A DNA stretch of 64,000 nt from contig HG738139.1 in assembly GCA_000499405.2 (NCBI GenBank), positions 10,378,616-10,442,615 on the forward strand, written 5' to 3'. The DNA comes from Onchocerca volvulus (Eukaryota > Nematoda > Chromadorea > Rhabditida > Onchocercidae). Both the position numbers and the translations under genes were made by a program. Shown piece by piece: positions 23,273 to 37,455 of this stretch (positions are counted from its first letter, which is position 1; each line of letters opens with the position of its first letter). The notes beneath the pieces were generated by a model. It was not told the origin of the DNA. It made no database searches and saw nothing but the letters and a program-made list of their open reading frames with translations.

Positions 23273-26200
23273 AGTATTCAAGATGATAGTTATATATTAA
23301 TAATATTATTTATATTCCAAGATATTCATACTACATCGTTCTATAATCATAATATCCTACAACTATAATGTGTGAAAGCATAAATTGTATCCCACTTTAT
23401 TGTCGGCTATTTGTTGTACATCAATTTACAGATTATATGAAAATGATGGTGACGATGATAATGACCGATGATGACCTGAATATGCCAATTTACCTCTCAT
23501 CATCTCATCTATCCATTCATTTCATTCACAGATTGCGATGTATGATATTGGCGATGATAATGATGTATTAATTAATATGGATTTAATTACTCCAACCGAC
23601 AAGAAGATCGATTAGTTTCGGAATGGTTGAACAACTATACAAATATTACCATATATAAAAAATGGATTAGAATTTGACAAAAAAAAAAAAAAAAAAAGCT
23701 GAAAAAAGAGAAAATGAAAAAAAGTTCAAGAAAAGAAATATTTCAAATTAGCTTCATATTTTTGTGGATGAAAGAAAAATTTGAATAAAATGTATCGAAA
23801 TTAAGTAACGATAAATTGGTTTTAGCGAGCTTGAACTTATCTAATGAATATGAATCATTATGCATTTTCAGAACACATTAGAAATTTAAATTCAATTTTA
23901 TTTCTTATATTAATACATCTCCAAAATTTGAGCATTTCTTATAAAATTGGAATTTTTGAAAAAATTTACATCGAAAGAAATTTAAAAAATGAATGCATAA
24001 GTTTGCAGTACATTATCTACAAAATATTTAATGCAATAATTCAGTACAACTGATAAAAATAGAATAAACTTTTGATTTTAAATTAAATTGATATCCTACG
24101 ATGAATCAATTTATCATCTGGAAACAATTGATATTATTTATCATATGGGATGAGCAATGATGTTTCACGATTAATTAATTACTACCAGTCAAATTTTCGG
24201 CACATTGTCAGAATTAAGGAAGTAATTTATCTCCTACAACTTTATGAAAGATCCTTTTGCTTTATCTTCCTTCATCATTTCATTATTATCAATTTTTCAT
24301 GTATCATTCTTGCTAAAGAATCTTTTTTTTTTTTAAGTTTTAGTTAAAATTTTATTTTAAACAAACAATCAATTTTGTCAAAACAAAAATAAAACATAAG
24401 AAAGATGAGCATAAATAATAATAAACAATATTCTGCTACTGTGATAATAGTAATAATAGCAATAATAAAAATAATGAAATGGCATTTTTCATTTTTGTTT
24501 TGATGAAATTGAATATTCATTAAAACTTCATAATAATAATAATAATAATGATAGCAATAACAATAATCACATTAATCTAAAAAGAAATTGAAACATAGCA
24601 AAAATTGGTGTAAATAATAATAGTAAACAATAATACCACTACTGATGATAATGACAATAACAACAAAATTGAGGAAATGGCACTTTCTTTTTTACGAAAT
24701 AATAATAATTTACTGTATAGTAAATTATAAATAATTAAAAATATTGCTGTTACTACTTCTGCTACTAATGATAATCATTACAAGTAATTATTACTATTTG
24801 GTACAAATTCAAATCCACTTTTTGTTTTCTTTTTCTCGTTTTCTCAATTCATTACAACCACTTTTTTCATCTTCCTTTGCGACCTATTATTCGCAAATGT
24901 TACAATTGTTATTCAATGAAATATGAAACAATCGAAAGGTACATAAAATGCAAACATCTGCACATTAATTCAGTCTGTCACCTGCCGTTCGCTTTTATTT
25001 GTAGTCAATGAATGTAAATATCGACTTTTTTTTTTTGCTTACAACAACAACAAAAAAAAAAAAGACAAAAAGGAAAGATAACTAAATTTTTGTACAATTT
25101 TATAATCAAATTCAAATAACTAATTAGAAAGAAATCCGAAATAAAATGTTGAAATTTGAAAAGAATTATTTGTTAAATTAAAAATAACTACTTATTTTTC
25201 AAATAGTAATAATAATTAATGATCGAGTGATTAACCATGATTATAATTTAATAAGCGGAAAATTCATAATTTTAATACAATAATTTAGAGAAAAGCAAAC
25301 TTTAAATTGCGACAGATTGTGGTTTTTTTAAAGAAAATTTTTTCATTTTCTTCTTTTTTCATAAAATCAGTAGTAATTTCCAAAGATATTTTTTAAAATT
25401 CAAGTACTTGATTAGTTGAACTTCGAATTCGAAAGTTAAAAAAAAAAGAGACAACTTGAAATTTTCATTGTCAGAAAAAGTTTGAAAGTCCCAAAGAAGT
25501 TTATTGTGAGTTCATTGGAAATTATCAGTAATATACGCATTACTTGCATAATTTACTATGATATGAATTTTCAGAAACTTTCATTACTTCAGTAAGTTTT
25601 GGATAAGTTCCATTACATCGAGAATGGTTTTTCGTGTGAAATTCACAAAATTCACTGATTGCATAATCAAGGAACTGAGGAATTATTTTTTCTTCTTATC
25701 AAAAAAAAAAGTGATTTCACTGTAGTGAATGTAAAAGTTTCAATAAAATTCAAATAATCAATAATTTGAAAGTGACTATTAAAGGAAAGGTATTTGGTAA
25801 TGATGAAATTGGTGATAACAACAATGTGACAATGACGATAAAGTGTACTCACTTGATGTCATGATAATAACGCGATAGTGATGATCGATGTCACTCTTTA
25901 TGATCTCCGATAAAAAAGTCAAGCATAATTTTATATCATCCTCCTGATAATTATGCATTGATTGAATTGAATAATGGAATGGCTCATTTTCATAAAAAAT
26001 TTCAAATTTCATGTCAAATGAAAGAATTTTTTTGAAATAGTAACATTGCATTGATTATAAAAATGGATACATTTTCAAAATGAAATTGAATTGAAAAAAA
26101 ATGTTATTAAATTAGTTTTAAAAAGCTTAATCTTATCAAAAATATCGCAGTGTTTTAATTTAGATATGGTAGAAAGAAATGGTGACAAAGAAAAAGCCAA

Positions 26201-27308
26201 GAGTATGACTAGCCAAGGATGGAATAAAAATTTGGCCTAAGCTAAGATGATAAAGTAAAGTGTATATAGCTAACCAAGCTTACATTAGGAAAACTCTAAT
26301 ACTAATCATTCAATCAATAAGAAATAAGGGAAATCTAGTATAATTGAGTTGACCACTTTGTAAATAAAGAGAAAGATTTGATGCGACATTAAAGACAATA
26401 TAAGAAATAAAATTTAAAATGAAATTTCATTCTAACAAATAAAAGTAAAGTATTTGAAAATAAATTTTCGATTTAACAAGGATAACGAAGCAGAAGATGA
26501 CAATGAATAGATGAAAGAAAATTCAATAAGGTCCCAATTTCTCCCAAACTTCTGTTCTAATTCCCATCTGTGTTCAGTCTATTTCATTTATCTAGTTCCT
26601 TCAAGAGGGCTTAATTTTTAAACATGACAAAAATCTTTGTCAATTATAATATTTGTCAAAAAAAAAAAAAAATTTTTTTTTAATATTGAAAAGTTCGATT
26701 TCAGTTCTAATATTCTATCATGTCTTTTGTATATTGGTGAAGTATAATTTACGATACATGAAAAAAAAAACCAGTTGCAAATATGATTTTCTCCTAATGA
26801 TGTCCATCTAAACGAGATATAATAAGTTCACGTGTGTTTTTGAATTGTGGTTTAAACATAATTTATTTTTATAAAATTTAAATATATAAATTAATACACA
26901 AATCTTAACTTTTTTCTTCAAATTTTTTACTTAAAAATTTTATTCTCTCTTAATAGATGAAAACATTTTAAATTGCGCCAATTTTTTTGTTTCCAAAATT
27001 TCGAAAACAAATGACGAATTTGTCTTCATTTGTTTTTATTACCACTGCATATACAAATCGTATGTATGAATATATTTTGCTTGGGTTTTTAAAATAAAAT
27101 TAAATTGAATTGAATCACTTGAAAGGATTTGAGCAATACTAAATCTAATTAAAATAAAATATACCAATTTAAATCAGATGAACTGAATCAAAAAAAGAAA
27201 AACACAACTGAAATATTAAATTAAATTCAGTAACAATTAGAAATGAATATTAAGATTTAAAGCATAAAAATTTCAGGAATTATTTGTATCATAACTGTAA
27301 CTATAAGC

Positions 27309-27533
27309 TTACATTTCTTCCTTTTTTTGTTTTATATGCAAGATTTCGGAGCAATCACATATTTTAGGATAGGGGAAAAATGCATCCTGTCTTATTTGAA
27401 ATGGTGATCTTGTCTTTTGAAATTTCATAGATGGATAATCTGTTTTCAGTAGAATTCTCTCTATTGATTCATATTCTTTTTTAAATGGTTTCTTCTTAAC
27501 TGCATCTAAAATAAGGGATTTCAAGGAAGTCAT
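27309..27533 (-). CDS. candidate exon of an unrecognised gene
   Basis: A 75-codon frame reading MTSLKSLILDAVKKKPFKKE... with a charged, coding-like composition and a canonical donor just at its end (AAAT|GTAAGC, about 27310). An acceptor-like GATTTAG lies just upstream of the ATG. A second open stretch directly upstream (27538-27610, ending ...TISFDEVAADLG) also looks coding but is out of frame with this one, and I could not find a splice joining them. It lies about 1.3 kb downstream of the F-box stop on the same strand, so a downstream operon gene is possible. No family recognised. Confidence 0.3.
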   Translation of the reverse strand: MTSLKSLILDAVKKKPFKKEYESIERILLKTDYPSMKFQKTRSPFQIRQDAFFPYPKICDCSEILHIKQKKEEM

Positions 27534-28865
27534 CAGCCTAAATCTGCAGCGACCTCATCAAATGAAATAGTTCGTGTCTCATAACTTCGCAAACGGCTCA
27601 TTACTATATCTTTTTCCTTATTTATAAAACTCCTTTAAATGTTAAATCTGATTGCACACTTTTAGTTATACCATAGTTTTTATATATTTTCTTCTTTTCA
27701 TTTGTTCTGCATTTTTTCGTTCAATTTTTTTTTTCACACTAAATAAAACAATTGTTTTGAGCATTCTTCAATAATTTCGCATAATTTCATCAAAATATCA
27801 GCTTGTTTGAATCTGCAGATATAATACATATCAAATTTGATCTAAGATGATCTCTTACAGCCCCAAAAATTGAAAGTAGCACAAAAACCATAAAAACTGA
27901 AAACACAAAAAAATGATCTAATGAGAAAAAAACAAACAAACAAATAACTCAAACAGATAAACATTCTATGACCCATCTTTAAGAAATAGGTAAAAGAAAA
28001 AATAATTCTAAATCTTTGTGAATACATACAAAAAGTTAGTAATTCGTCAACTTCATGAATATATAAATATGCATTTAAGTTTTAGTAATTATTAAATATT
28101 AAGTTATTAAGTGAAATAGTTATACTGTTAGTATTATACATTAACTTCTTTTCAAATTATAATCCAAGCCTGATATTTAAACTATAATCCAAATACAGTT
28201 TGGTTTTATGCAACTAATTTGACATGTAATATTGAAATGATTTGGAATGTTGTATACAAATCAAAATTATCATCTACAGCCTAACAATAATTGGATTAGA
28301 TGAAATTATTCGAAAATTGATGCTAAAAGTTATTTGCAGGAAAGATGGTTTACAGCAAAATTAATAAGTAATAATATTATCCATACTGACAGAAACATAC
28401 ATCATTAAAATGTATGGAAAGAATTTTTATTCTTTTGATGCACGAGTAAATTTACATATTGCAACAACAAATAACAAAATTTAGCAAATTAACGTATAAA
28501 TATAAAATTTAATAATACCAGCATCTTTTTATATATATGCCAATGAGATATAGGCAAATTGAGAGGAAAAGTTAGCTATGGAAAGTAAGATGAAAAAAAA
28601 GCATTCCATATTAATAAAACTTAATTTTTTGTGATTAGAAAACAATAAAGGTGAAATACACTGATCTGACTATAAGTGATGCCATGACAGTATGCTACAG
28701 TAACCTCTTGAAGAAGGATTATAATGTGGTATATCAATTGTTCCATTTAATTAATGCATATCTTATTGCTTGATGCTGATATTGATAATCTTATGAAAAA
28801 AAAAAAAGCAAAGAATATACACAATACCTGATAATAAAAACAACCCGAGAAAAAGATAAAAAATT

Positions 28866-31800
28866 TCAAAAAAGTTCCCAGGGGAAGCCATCATCATGAA
28901 CCAAGTGATCATCACTGTCATAATCGCTGTACTCATAATCATTACTCAGATTTTCCGGAGTAATGCAACCATGAAAGTCGCTTATGTCGGATGGATATTC
29001 AATAGTGCTTGATAACTTATCAGAATCTTGCGGAGTTGAACGTACAATAACGTCACGGATTGCTGACGAATCAGCATATTCTCGAATTTTCTGAATAAAA
29101 TATTTCATGAAATCCATGTTTTGATGAAAAATGTCCAAATTTTTTAGATCCGAAAAAGGAAAAAAAGTACCATAAATTACAAATAAAACGAACCACTTCA
29201 TCAGCGATTTCGATGCAAAACCGTCGAACATCTTGGGAATCCTTACATTTAGTGCCTGCATTTTTATATGTAAATTCAACTACTCCAACATCTTTCACAT
29301 TTTTCATTTTCTGAAATATGCATTAACGATAGCATTTCCGAGAAAATTTTTCCCAAGCACATCAATATTTTTCGTATTTACTTAAATTTTTAATCTTAAA
29401 ATATAACAATATTTGTCATAATTATAGTCTTCAACTGAACACTTACAGAATAATGCCAAAAACAAAATGTCCTGCTTTGCTTAAACTTGTCATAAATTCA
29501 ATACTATCTCCTTATGTATGCAATAATTTGACAAAACTTGTGTTTCAATCATCATAATACCTTTTCCTTCCATTTATCTATTGATCAGGTTGGATAATTT
29601 TTTCTATCTTTCTTCTTTATAAATCGGTTTTGAACCAGTATACTTCGTCATCCTTTGTCATTCTTCATTACTAGCATGGTGCAATAAACTATGCAAACTT
29701 ACATTTCATACTAATTTTAATTATACAAATCTTAACATAAAATAAAAAAAAAAAAACTTACCATGCCACATCCTCCACGGCCACTTGATGCATGATAGCA
29801 TCGATTAATTAAAACCTGATTTACAGACATTCTTATTGCGCCAATTCTTTTAGCTGTAATACCTTTTGATAAGCCAAGACAAAGACGGTGAGTGACTGCT
29901 CGAGCAGTGAAGAAATTAACTCCATTCGTTGTACGATTCCTTCGAAAAAAAAATGCCTGAAATCGATTTTCAATTTTCTTTTATCAAATTATTTCAATAA
30001 AAATTTCTGAAAAAAAGGAATACTATTTCAAAGAATTATAAAGAAGGAAATTCCACATCGATGTAAATTCGATGTAAATTCCTAAAATATCAGTCGACTG
30101 GATATGCAAATTCGCATAAAAAGTTAGAGATTTCATAGGATGTGCATATTTAACAGGATAATCATGTTAGCAGCAAGTTAAATTTTTTTGAATTTTTCAA
30201 ATTCGGAAGCTTATTAACCTAAAATTCATTCTTTTTCTTTTTCTTATACTATGTTTTTTAATAAAACTTTCACAAAACATTCATTTTTTCGCTATTTTCA
30301 ACGAGAAGAAACTGTTTCGGAATAAGATTACTGCAAAATTATCTCAGACAATTATAAAATCGCATACTTTAGGAATAATTTAATTGATTCCAAATATCAA
30401 TCAATCAAATAAACTGCAATGTTGAATTACAAATTAAAATACCGCAAAAAATCAACCTTAAGTGCTACAGCGATACCATTAACTGTAATTTTTGATGTTG
30501 GTATGACTGCAAATACTTCATCACGAATCAAATAGGGCAAACACTGATCTGTAAGTGCTATCGGCTGGCTGAAAAATCAGAAAAAACTTATGACAATTCA
30601 TTTTCATTTTTTTATTAAAAATATTCTTAAAAATTAAAAAAAAAATACTTTTGAACAAAATAATGAGAAAAGCACTTACTTTTTAACACATTCATTATTG
30701 AGATCTATAACGAATTCCATCAGCTTTGAACCACAACTTTCAATGATGCTATCTGAGATAACAGCTGATGGGAGGAAAGCATTCTAAAACAGATAAATTG
30801 ATTCAAGCAAAAACTTCTACCATAATTCAATAAAAGATTATGGTATAAATTTTTTTTTTTTTAAATATAACAATCCATGCATATACTAGTTCAAATAATG
30901 CTAGGAATAGTTATAAAAATGTAAAATTATTGTCTCATTGCATTCAGGATTCTTTCCATTTTTCTCGATCATTCTCTATTCATACAACCTTCTTTCTATT
31001 ATTTTCATTGATAATGAGAGTCAGTAATGTTATTCAAGATGATATCAGAGCAATATTTTAGTGATTGAGTTTGGCATATATCTATTTTATAAAATCTATT
31101 TTCATTGATATTATTTTGTTTGAATTCTCTCAAAATGGAAGATACAAAAGTGATTCAATCCATCAATGATAACTAATGCATTTTAAACGATAAATTAATG
31201 TAAAATTATAAGAAAAGTACTTGAAAATGAAGACATAGCCGAAAATTCCCTGTTATACGCATGCATATAGCTTGTAGAAAAATGCATAAACTCTCTTCTG
31301 TTAAATTTTGTAATTCACCTTCAAATACCACGGTATGAATAATCCAATCCTGCTTTGTAATTAATTGCAGAATTCTGTCATTTGCTGCCTCATCATATAA
31401 CATTAGGCAATTAATACAGAAAAGGTCAGGCACTGAAAGACAAATAGCATAAAGTCATTTAGAAAATCAAGAATATCTTTTCGTTTCCATTTAGCTTTAT
31501 AAATTTAAATTATTGTTAAGAAGAAAACAAAACAAGAGAGAGAATGAAAAAAAGTCGATAAATGTAAAAAAATTAATAAAGGAATTAATAAATAACCATC
31601 TTTTAAAAAAAATGCCAGTATCCTTAAGTGAAGTATAGGCAAGTATGTAATGCTTCATTTTGGAAATTGTATAAATGATATATTATTTCATGATTATCAA
31701 GTTTTATGATGGTGAAGCAAATTCAACTTTATAACTAATTATCGAATCTATATATATTACAATCTTTCTACCAAAAAAGAAAATTTATGATCGCTATTTT

Positions 31801-33402
31801 TATATGCTATATTTTTACCAAAAATTGCTGTGTAGACATATGAATGGAAAATTCTCATCGATAAATTTATGAACTAAAATATGTCATAAAATCACATTTC
31901 TATATCATTAATATAAAAGATGAAACGATAAGGACAAATGTCAGTATTACATACCAACTGGAAATGTTATCAATGAAAAAGCCTGCCGGATATTTTCTTC
32001 AATATTTGGAACACTCAACTGACGCCCGAAATATGAATTTGCAACAGCTTTTAATACTAACTAAAAAAAAAAAAAATTATAGGAATCAAGTTGTAGATCA
32101 TTTGCATATATTAATTAATTTTATTCAATAAATTTGGAATGAGCACCGGAAATCAAAACAGCAATAAAATCATAGAATATAAATCAGTTAAAGCTATTTT
32201 ACTCAAATTGATACTGATAATAAAGTGGTAGGCAATATGAACCATTTAATATCAAAACTCTCATTTTCTTATTAATAAAAGTTGAAGGAAAAATATAGTG
32301 CTTGCTTAATCCAATCTGATATAATTCCAGTTAACATATTAGAACTTTCCCAACATAAGTTTATACAATAATATATTGTAAATATTACCTTGTCACTATT
32401 TTCATCTAATGCTATACTTAGTTTGGTGATTGCTTTACGACTACTCTTGACATGTTTTTCCCATAATGATTTCCAGTGCTTTGAAACAAGACGAATACCT
32501 CGTAATTCTCTCGATGACAGATAACTCCTACAATTTTAATATCTATTATAATTAATCGATACTATTAAATATTAAAAAAATTACCAATTAAACAAATAAA
32601 ATAATATTAATATCTTCACCTTCAGAAAAATTTAATCAATTAGAAAACATCGTTAATGTAAAAATCCATTTTCCAGACCAATTTCTATCAAAAAATCGAA
32701 AAATTTATCAAAACTAAAGTAAAAAAATACAAAAGTATGAGGAAGAAAAATTAGCAAAAAACCAATAAAAGTTTAAGGTTTAAATAATTTGAAATAAAAA
32801 CTTCATAGTTTATAACTTAAATGTAAAATAATATACAAAATTATAGTTGTTCTTCAAAATTATTAACTATTCTGCAAAATTAACTATCTTATTATGCACT
32901 CCTTGAAATAAGAAATTAATCATTGTAGGAAGAAAATAAAATTCAAAATGTATCCTATTCATAACTACCATTTCTTTTACATCATCATTCGTCACTGTCT
33001 TATCATTCATCATTCCATATTATCACTCCTGATTTTAATTTATTAATTAACATACATACAAACAATATATACATATGCACCCATACAAACACACAAGTAG
33101 ATATTAAAACATGTACACACATACAAATAAACATAATAACATAAATATTATAAATAAAAAAAAAAAAAAAAAAAAAACTACCATATTTTGATGATCAGTT
33201 CGTTGGGAAGATAACGAAAGCATAATAAAAAACCATCTGGAAGTTCACCTCGAAGTTTACCACAAATAATTAGCTGCTTAAGTTGAAGAAGTTGTTGTGT
33301 TTCATTTGCTTCCATGAAACATGAACAATTCACTGATTCCTGAATAGTCGATTCCTTATTCTCCGTATAGGAACAACCAGGAATCTTATTGTAATCCATC
33401 AT
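28866..33402 (-). CDS. F-box protein, complete, 476 aa, 9 exons
   Basis: Exons in transcription order: 33402-33182, 32527-32389, 32060-31955, 31432-31221, 30783-30680, 30568-30457, 29956-29762, 29310-29194, 29090-28866; all phases agree (1,431 nt). The F-box spans about residues 63-100 (LPNELIIKIW, SYLSSRELRGIRLVSKHWK), with the usual LP start and the VSKHW core. F-box proteins bind Skp1 and bring substrates to SCF cullin-1 ubiquitin ligases. The remaining 370 residues show no leucine-rich, WD40 or Kelch repeats that I can see, so the substrate is unknown. The last exon gives an acidic tail rich in D, S and Y (NDYEYSDYDSDDH). An acceptor (TTTTTACAG) 16 bases before the ATG suggests trans-splicing. 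The exon 8 donor could be one codon earlier (GAA|GTGGTT). Confidence 0.8.
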
Positions 33403-35470
33403 AATATTTTTCTTTTTCCTGTAAAAAAAAAAAAAAAAAAAAAAAAAAGGAGTGAATTAAATTTAATCAAATCTATGACATAATCAGTTATTGCATCGTT
33501 GTAAAGTTTGCATTTTATACATCATTTCGACATTTATAACATTTTCAATTTGCATATGTTGTAATGCAATACGATATAATTGTACCATAGCCTAGTATTC
33601 TCAATACAAATATATCTTAGCAGCCTAATATTTCTAATACAAATATATCATTGTTACTAACCTAGTATTCCCTTATTGGGAATACCTTAGTATCTCTTAT
33701 ATAAATATATCATAACAGCTTGATTGCCATAATATTGATACATTTCAACAATCATAATATAATTATAATCTAATTACTGATATAATAATCTTTTAAATAC
33801 ACTATACTTACTAATTGCGGCAGATTTTTTCCAAACAATTTTTCAACAGAAAATGAAAATTACATTTGAACCACTTTTTTTTTTTTTTTTTTTTTTTTGA
33901 GAAAAAAATAGATATAATAAAGATCTTTCGAATTCTTTTCAAGAAAAAAGAAAGGAGAAAAAAAAAGAAACGAGGAAGTCCTAAATATGAAATTCCGATT
34001 TTTATTTTCCATTTTTATGGCAAGCAATTATTTACCATACTGGATTAATTTATACAATCATTTTCAGCAGTACAATTCATAAATGATAACGATATTTGAC
34101 CATCGATGAATACAACACAGATAATAATACATAATCGATATATCATCCATTAATCTATCTATTAAACTTTATTAATGAACATTCTCTGCTAAAATTGATC
34201 AGACAGTTAAACGAGTAAACGTCTAGTAACCTAAATTAACAGCATTAATGTGACAAACTTTAATTTCTAGATCTATGGAGATATAGAATATAATCGTTAT
34301 AAGATTTTTTGAATATGGAAAACAGCACAGAATAAGAACAGAAATTATGAGAAGAACTAAGATTGATTAGAAGGATTTATGATAAAATTTCTATGAAATA
34401 CATACCAAATAAAAGGGGATACATAAAATACTTGCAATCTCCAATATTACCATTTATAAATTAGCTAAAACTATTCAAAAGATCTTATAGAATACATACA
34501 GTATTTTATTACTAGCAAATGCTACAAAAATCTAGCAATATTATTCAATCACGGGATATCTTGAATTATTATCACATAAAGTTTTCCAGAAAGATTATAC
34601 GGCAATTGTTTATCAGATAATTTGTTTTGTTTTTACAGTAATTTTATTTGTTACACTGTCGAAAGTTCAAACCATTCAAATGTTTACTGTCAAAGACTAA
34701 TTTATATGAAATTTATTAATCTTCGTTCTGATCAACCTAACCTAACTTAATCTATCTTAAATCACCATTTACCCAACCTAACCTATCTGCGACTACCTAA
34801 TCATTAATCTAAAACTCTCAAAATGGAACAAGCAAAACATAATCCATCGATTGATTACTTTCCATCTAAACATTCTCAATGAAAACGAACGTCTCGCATT
34901 CATACAACACTTCCCCCTTTCTTCATGAAATTACTCATCAAAGTTCAGGCCAGATTTAGTTTCAAACAAATTCGACTAATTAATTTCATCTCCCCTGTTT
35001 AATAATTATTACCATTTCATTCATTTCCTATACAATTCCTTTTTTAAAATCATGGCTCCTATGATCAATTATGAAACTTTCCCATCCCCAAACAATGAAA
35101 ATCCACAATTGAAGAACTCCAAGCATCAAATACGCAACACAAGCTTTCCAAAATAATATTTTACTTATGCGAGGGAATTCAACTAATTTTCATTCAAATT
35201 CCAGAAAAAAAATAAAAGACATGGAAAAATAGGATACAACTGTGCAAAAATGATTTGCACAATAATTCTGATCCCAAAATCGGATTAAACTTAAAATTTG
35301 AATACAAAAAGTAATTCAAATTAATTTGATAAAATGAAAAAGTATGATAAAATACTGGTTCAATAATATAAGTAAGGGGCACAGAAAATATTCTTTTGAC
35401 ATATCTTAGTAAATCATCAATCAAATGGATTAATTACAATAGTTTGATAATTAGCAAAATATTGTGAATT
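33403..35470. other. intergenic between mxl-2 and the F-box gene
   Basis: Same-strand spacer of about 2.1 kb with long A/T homopolymers (near 33424 and 33875-33898). It must hold the mxl-2 3' UTR and the F-box 5' acceptor. A minus-strand frame at 35194-35424 lacks splice context. A stretch near 34730-34800 repeats CCTAACCTAA-like text (degenerate). I see no gene. Confidence 0.45.
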
Positions 35471-37455
35471 TTAATTAAGCAGTTCGAGTAAGACTATTTC
35501 CGAAGTGAATTCCATACAGTTATCGAACAATCTCAGTTGCTCATCAACTTCAGTAAAAATTTCCTGCAGAAAATTTTAGAAATCATTCATTAAACAATAT
35601 TGATAACTGATTATTTAAGATGTAATCATTTTTTATAGATTTTAAATATAAAAACTACTAGCAAGAAAACTAATACATAAGATAGATTCATATGAATTGA
35701 AGGAAAGAATATAAATAGAAAGTAATCATATCAATCACACTTTTCTTCAGAAAAAAAAATATGAAAAGCATTGAATACCACCATCAGTACTTATACACAG
35801 CATTTAACGTATCCCGGGAGATTTTCTGTAAAAGAATATAGTTATTAGCAAATATTAATATTATAATAAACAGAAATCAAAAAGCATTGTCTTTTTTCGT
35901 GAAAATCAATATGGAAAGAATAACAAGGAGACTAACATCATAATCCAGGATTTCCACCCAAGGTAATAGTGTCTCTATCACGGACTGTAAGCTGGAAACA
36001 TTCACTTGTCGGCGAAATGAAGCAAAACACGAATCAAGGAAAGTTTGCATCTGAAAATGATAATAAGCACTGAAGAAGTGAATCATAAACTGAAAAATAT
36101 ATAGTATGTCATCATCGTTTAAAAGATAACGATTTTTTTAGAAATATCAAAAATCAAAATAGAATGATTCCTCAAGTGTTAGTTTAGTAAATTATTCGTT
36201 TAGCAAATATTTTATTCGATAAATCACTGCAAAGAAGAATAATTATATTAAACCAAAAAAATAAATCATTTTCGTACAGAGTAATGAAAATAAGTAACTT
36301 TAAATAATAAAAAAATTAATCCAAATATGATTTTTGGTTATTTGAAACGAAAAAAACGAACAACTTGACACTGAATCGATGATCTATTAGATACACAACT
36401 GTTTACTGCCATATTTTCATACTGCTTTGCGATAAGTTCAAGTGCTGATACCTAAATAAGTGAAAATATCGGAATGCAGAAAAAATTAGAAAAAATGAAT
36501 CCAGAAAAAAGCAAGTGAGGAAACTGTAAAACCAAAAATAAAGAAAAATTATGAAAGATATAGACCTGTGCAGTTAGCTGAGAAATTGTTTCATTCAGAT
36601 TTTCTTCTTCCTTTTTTAATTGATTTAAATAATCAGCTGCTTGAAATAAAATTGCCGCATTAGTCGTTTTACATCCAACTGGTGAGAATGATGGTGGTAT
36701 CAATTCCTTCAATTCCTGATATCCAATCTAAACCATTAACATTTTGAAAAAATCTGTAGTGAAAAATTCAATGAATTCATGCCATCTCATGTTAGCTTTC
36801 CATAAAGAACATTCAGATAATATAATATAATGTAACCTACAATCTCTTTTTCCTTCCGCTTCCAGTTCTAACCAAAAAAAAAAAAAAAAAAAAAAAATTG
36901 CAGATACAAAATATATTCGTCATATTATGACAGATATAGCTGAATTATACTCTTATAAATTTGCATCTTAAATAGTCTTATAAATTTATATAAGATGACT
37001 TCTTTAACTTCCGAATTCTGAACAAGCAGTCGTGAATCAGTAAATGCAATCTACTGAAATAACCTACAATTGATAATATTATATATAACTGTAGTGAAAA
37101 AAAAAATTTTATGTAATATAACAAAAAATGCATTTTTCATCAAAAAAAAAAAAAAAAAAAAAAGATCCAAATCTCAAATTCTTAATATCGAAATGAGTTC
37201 AAACTTCATTTAAAAAACAGCTTACAGTAAAATAGTTTCCGACTGATTAATAACACTTGAAATTCAAATATATTTCAATTTTTTTAATCGACTAATTTGA
37301 TAATCCTGATTCAACTAAAATCAACCTACATTAATAGCTTCTCGACGTTGCCGTTCGCATCTTAAATGAGTTGCTTTCTTACGATCAGTTGAATCGGGAC
37401 TATTTTTCGAATCACGTGAACCACCTGGTGCTTCTAGAGACGAAATCGATGACAT
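35471..37455 (-). CDS. mxl-2: Mlx-like bHLH-Zip transcription factor, about 202 aa
   Basis: Exons: 37455-37330, 36727-36566, 36451-36365, 36050-35937, 35825-35799, 35563-35471 (609 nt, phase 0 throughout). Basic region KKATHLRCERQRREAIN with the E/R contacts typical of E-box binders; helix 1 IGYQELKELIPPSF; helix 2 TTNAAILFQAADYLNQLK; then a leucine-zipper-like helix and a DCD-like C-terminal part (LDSCFASFRRQVNVSSLQS) matching mammalian MLX. In C. elegans MXL-2 pairs with the Mondo-like MML-1 to control migration, lifespan and metabolism genes. The last two exons may be alternatives: exon 5 can read on to its own stop (...NAVYKY), and exon 4 can join exon 6 directly in frame. A possible upstream in-frame exon lies at 38135-38197. 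The start chosen is the first ATG before the basic region. Confidence 0.82.

Larger units (their letters stand above)
18319..27308. other. long intergenic region, low complexity, no convincing gene
   Basis: About 9 kb of very AT-rich DNA with triplet-repeat tracts (20359-20545, 23188-23272, near 24534), homopolymer A/T runs and purine- or pyrimidine-rich patches (21660-22060). A 24-codon frame at 26166-26240 begins two bases after an acceptor-like TTTAATTTAG (MVERNGDKEK...), but is too short to call. A plus-strand frame near 22440-22520 (KKGQRGNERQDKSRREFGG) looks mildly coding-like with no further support. I see nothing else. Confidence 0.45.

Noticed and set aside
26166..26240. 24-codon frame two bases after an acceptor-like TTTAATTTAG
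   Set aside because: Too short to separate from chance in AT-rich DNA without transcript data.
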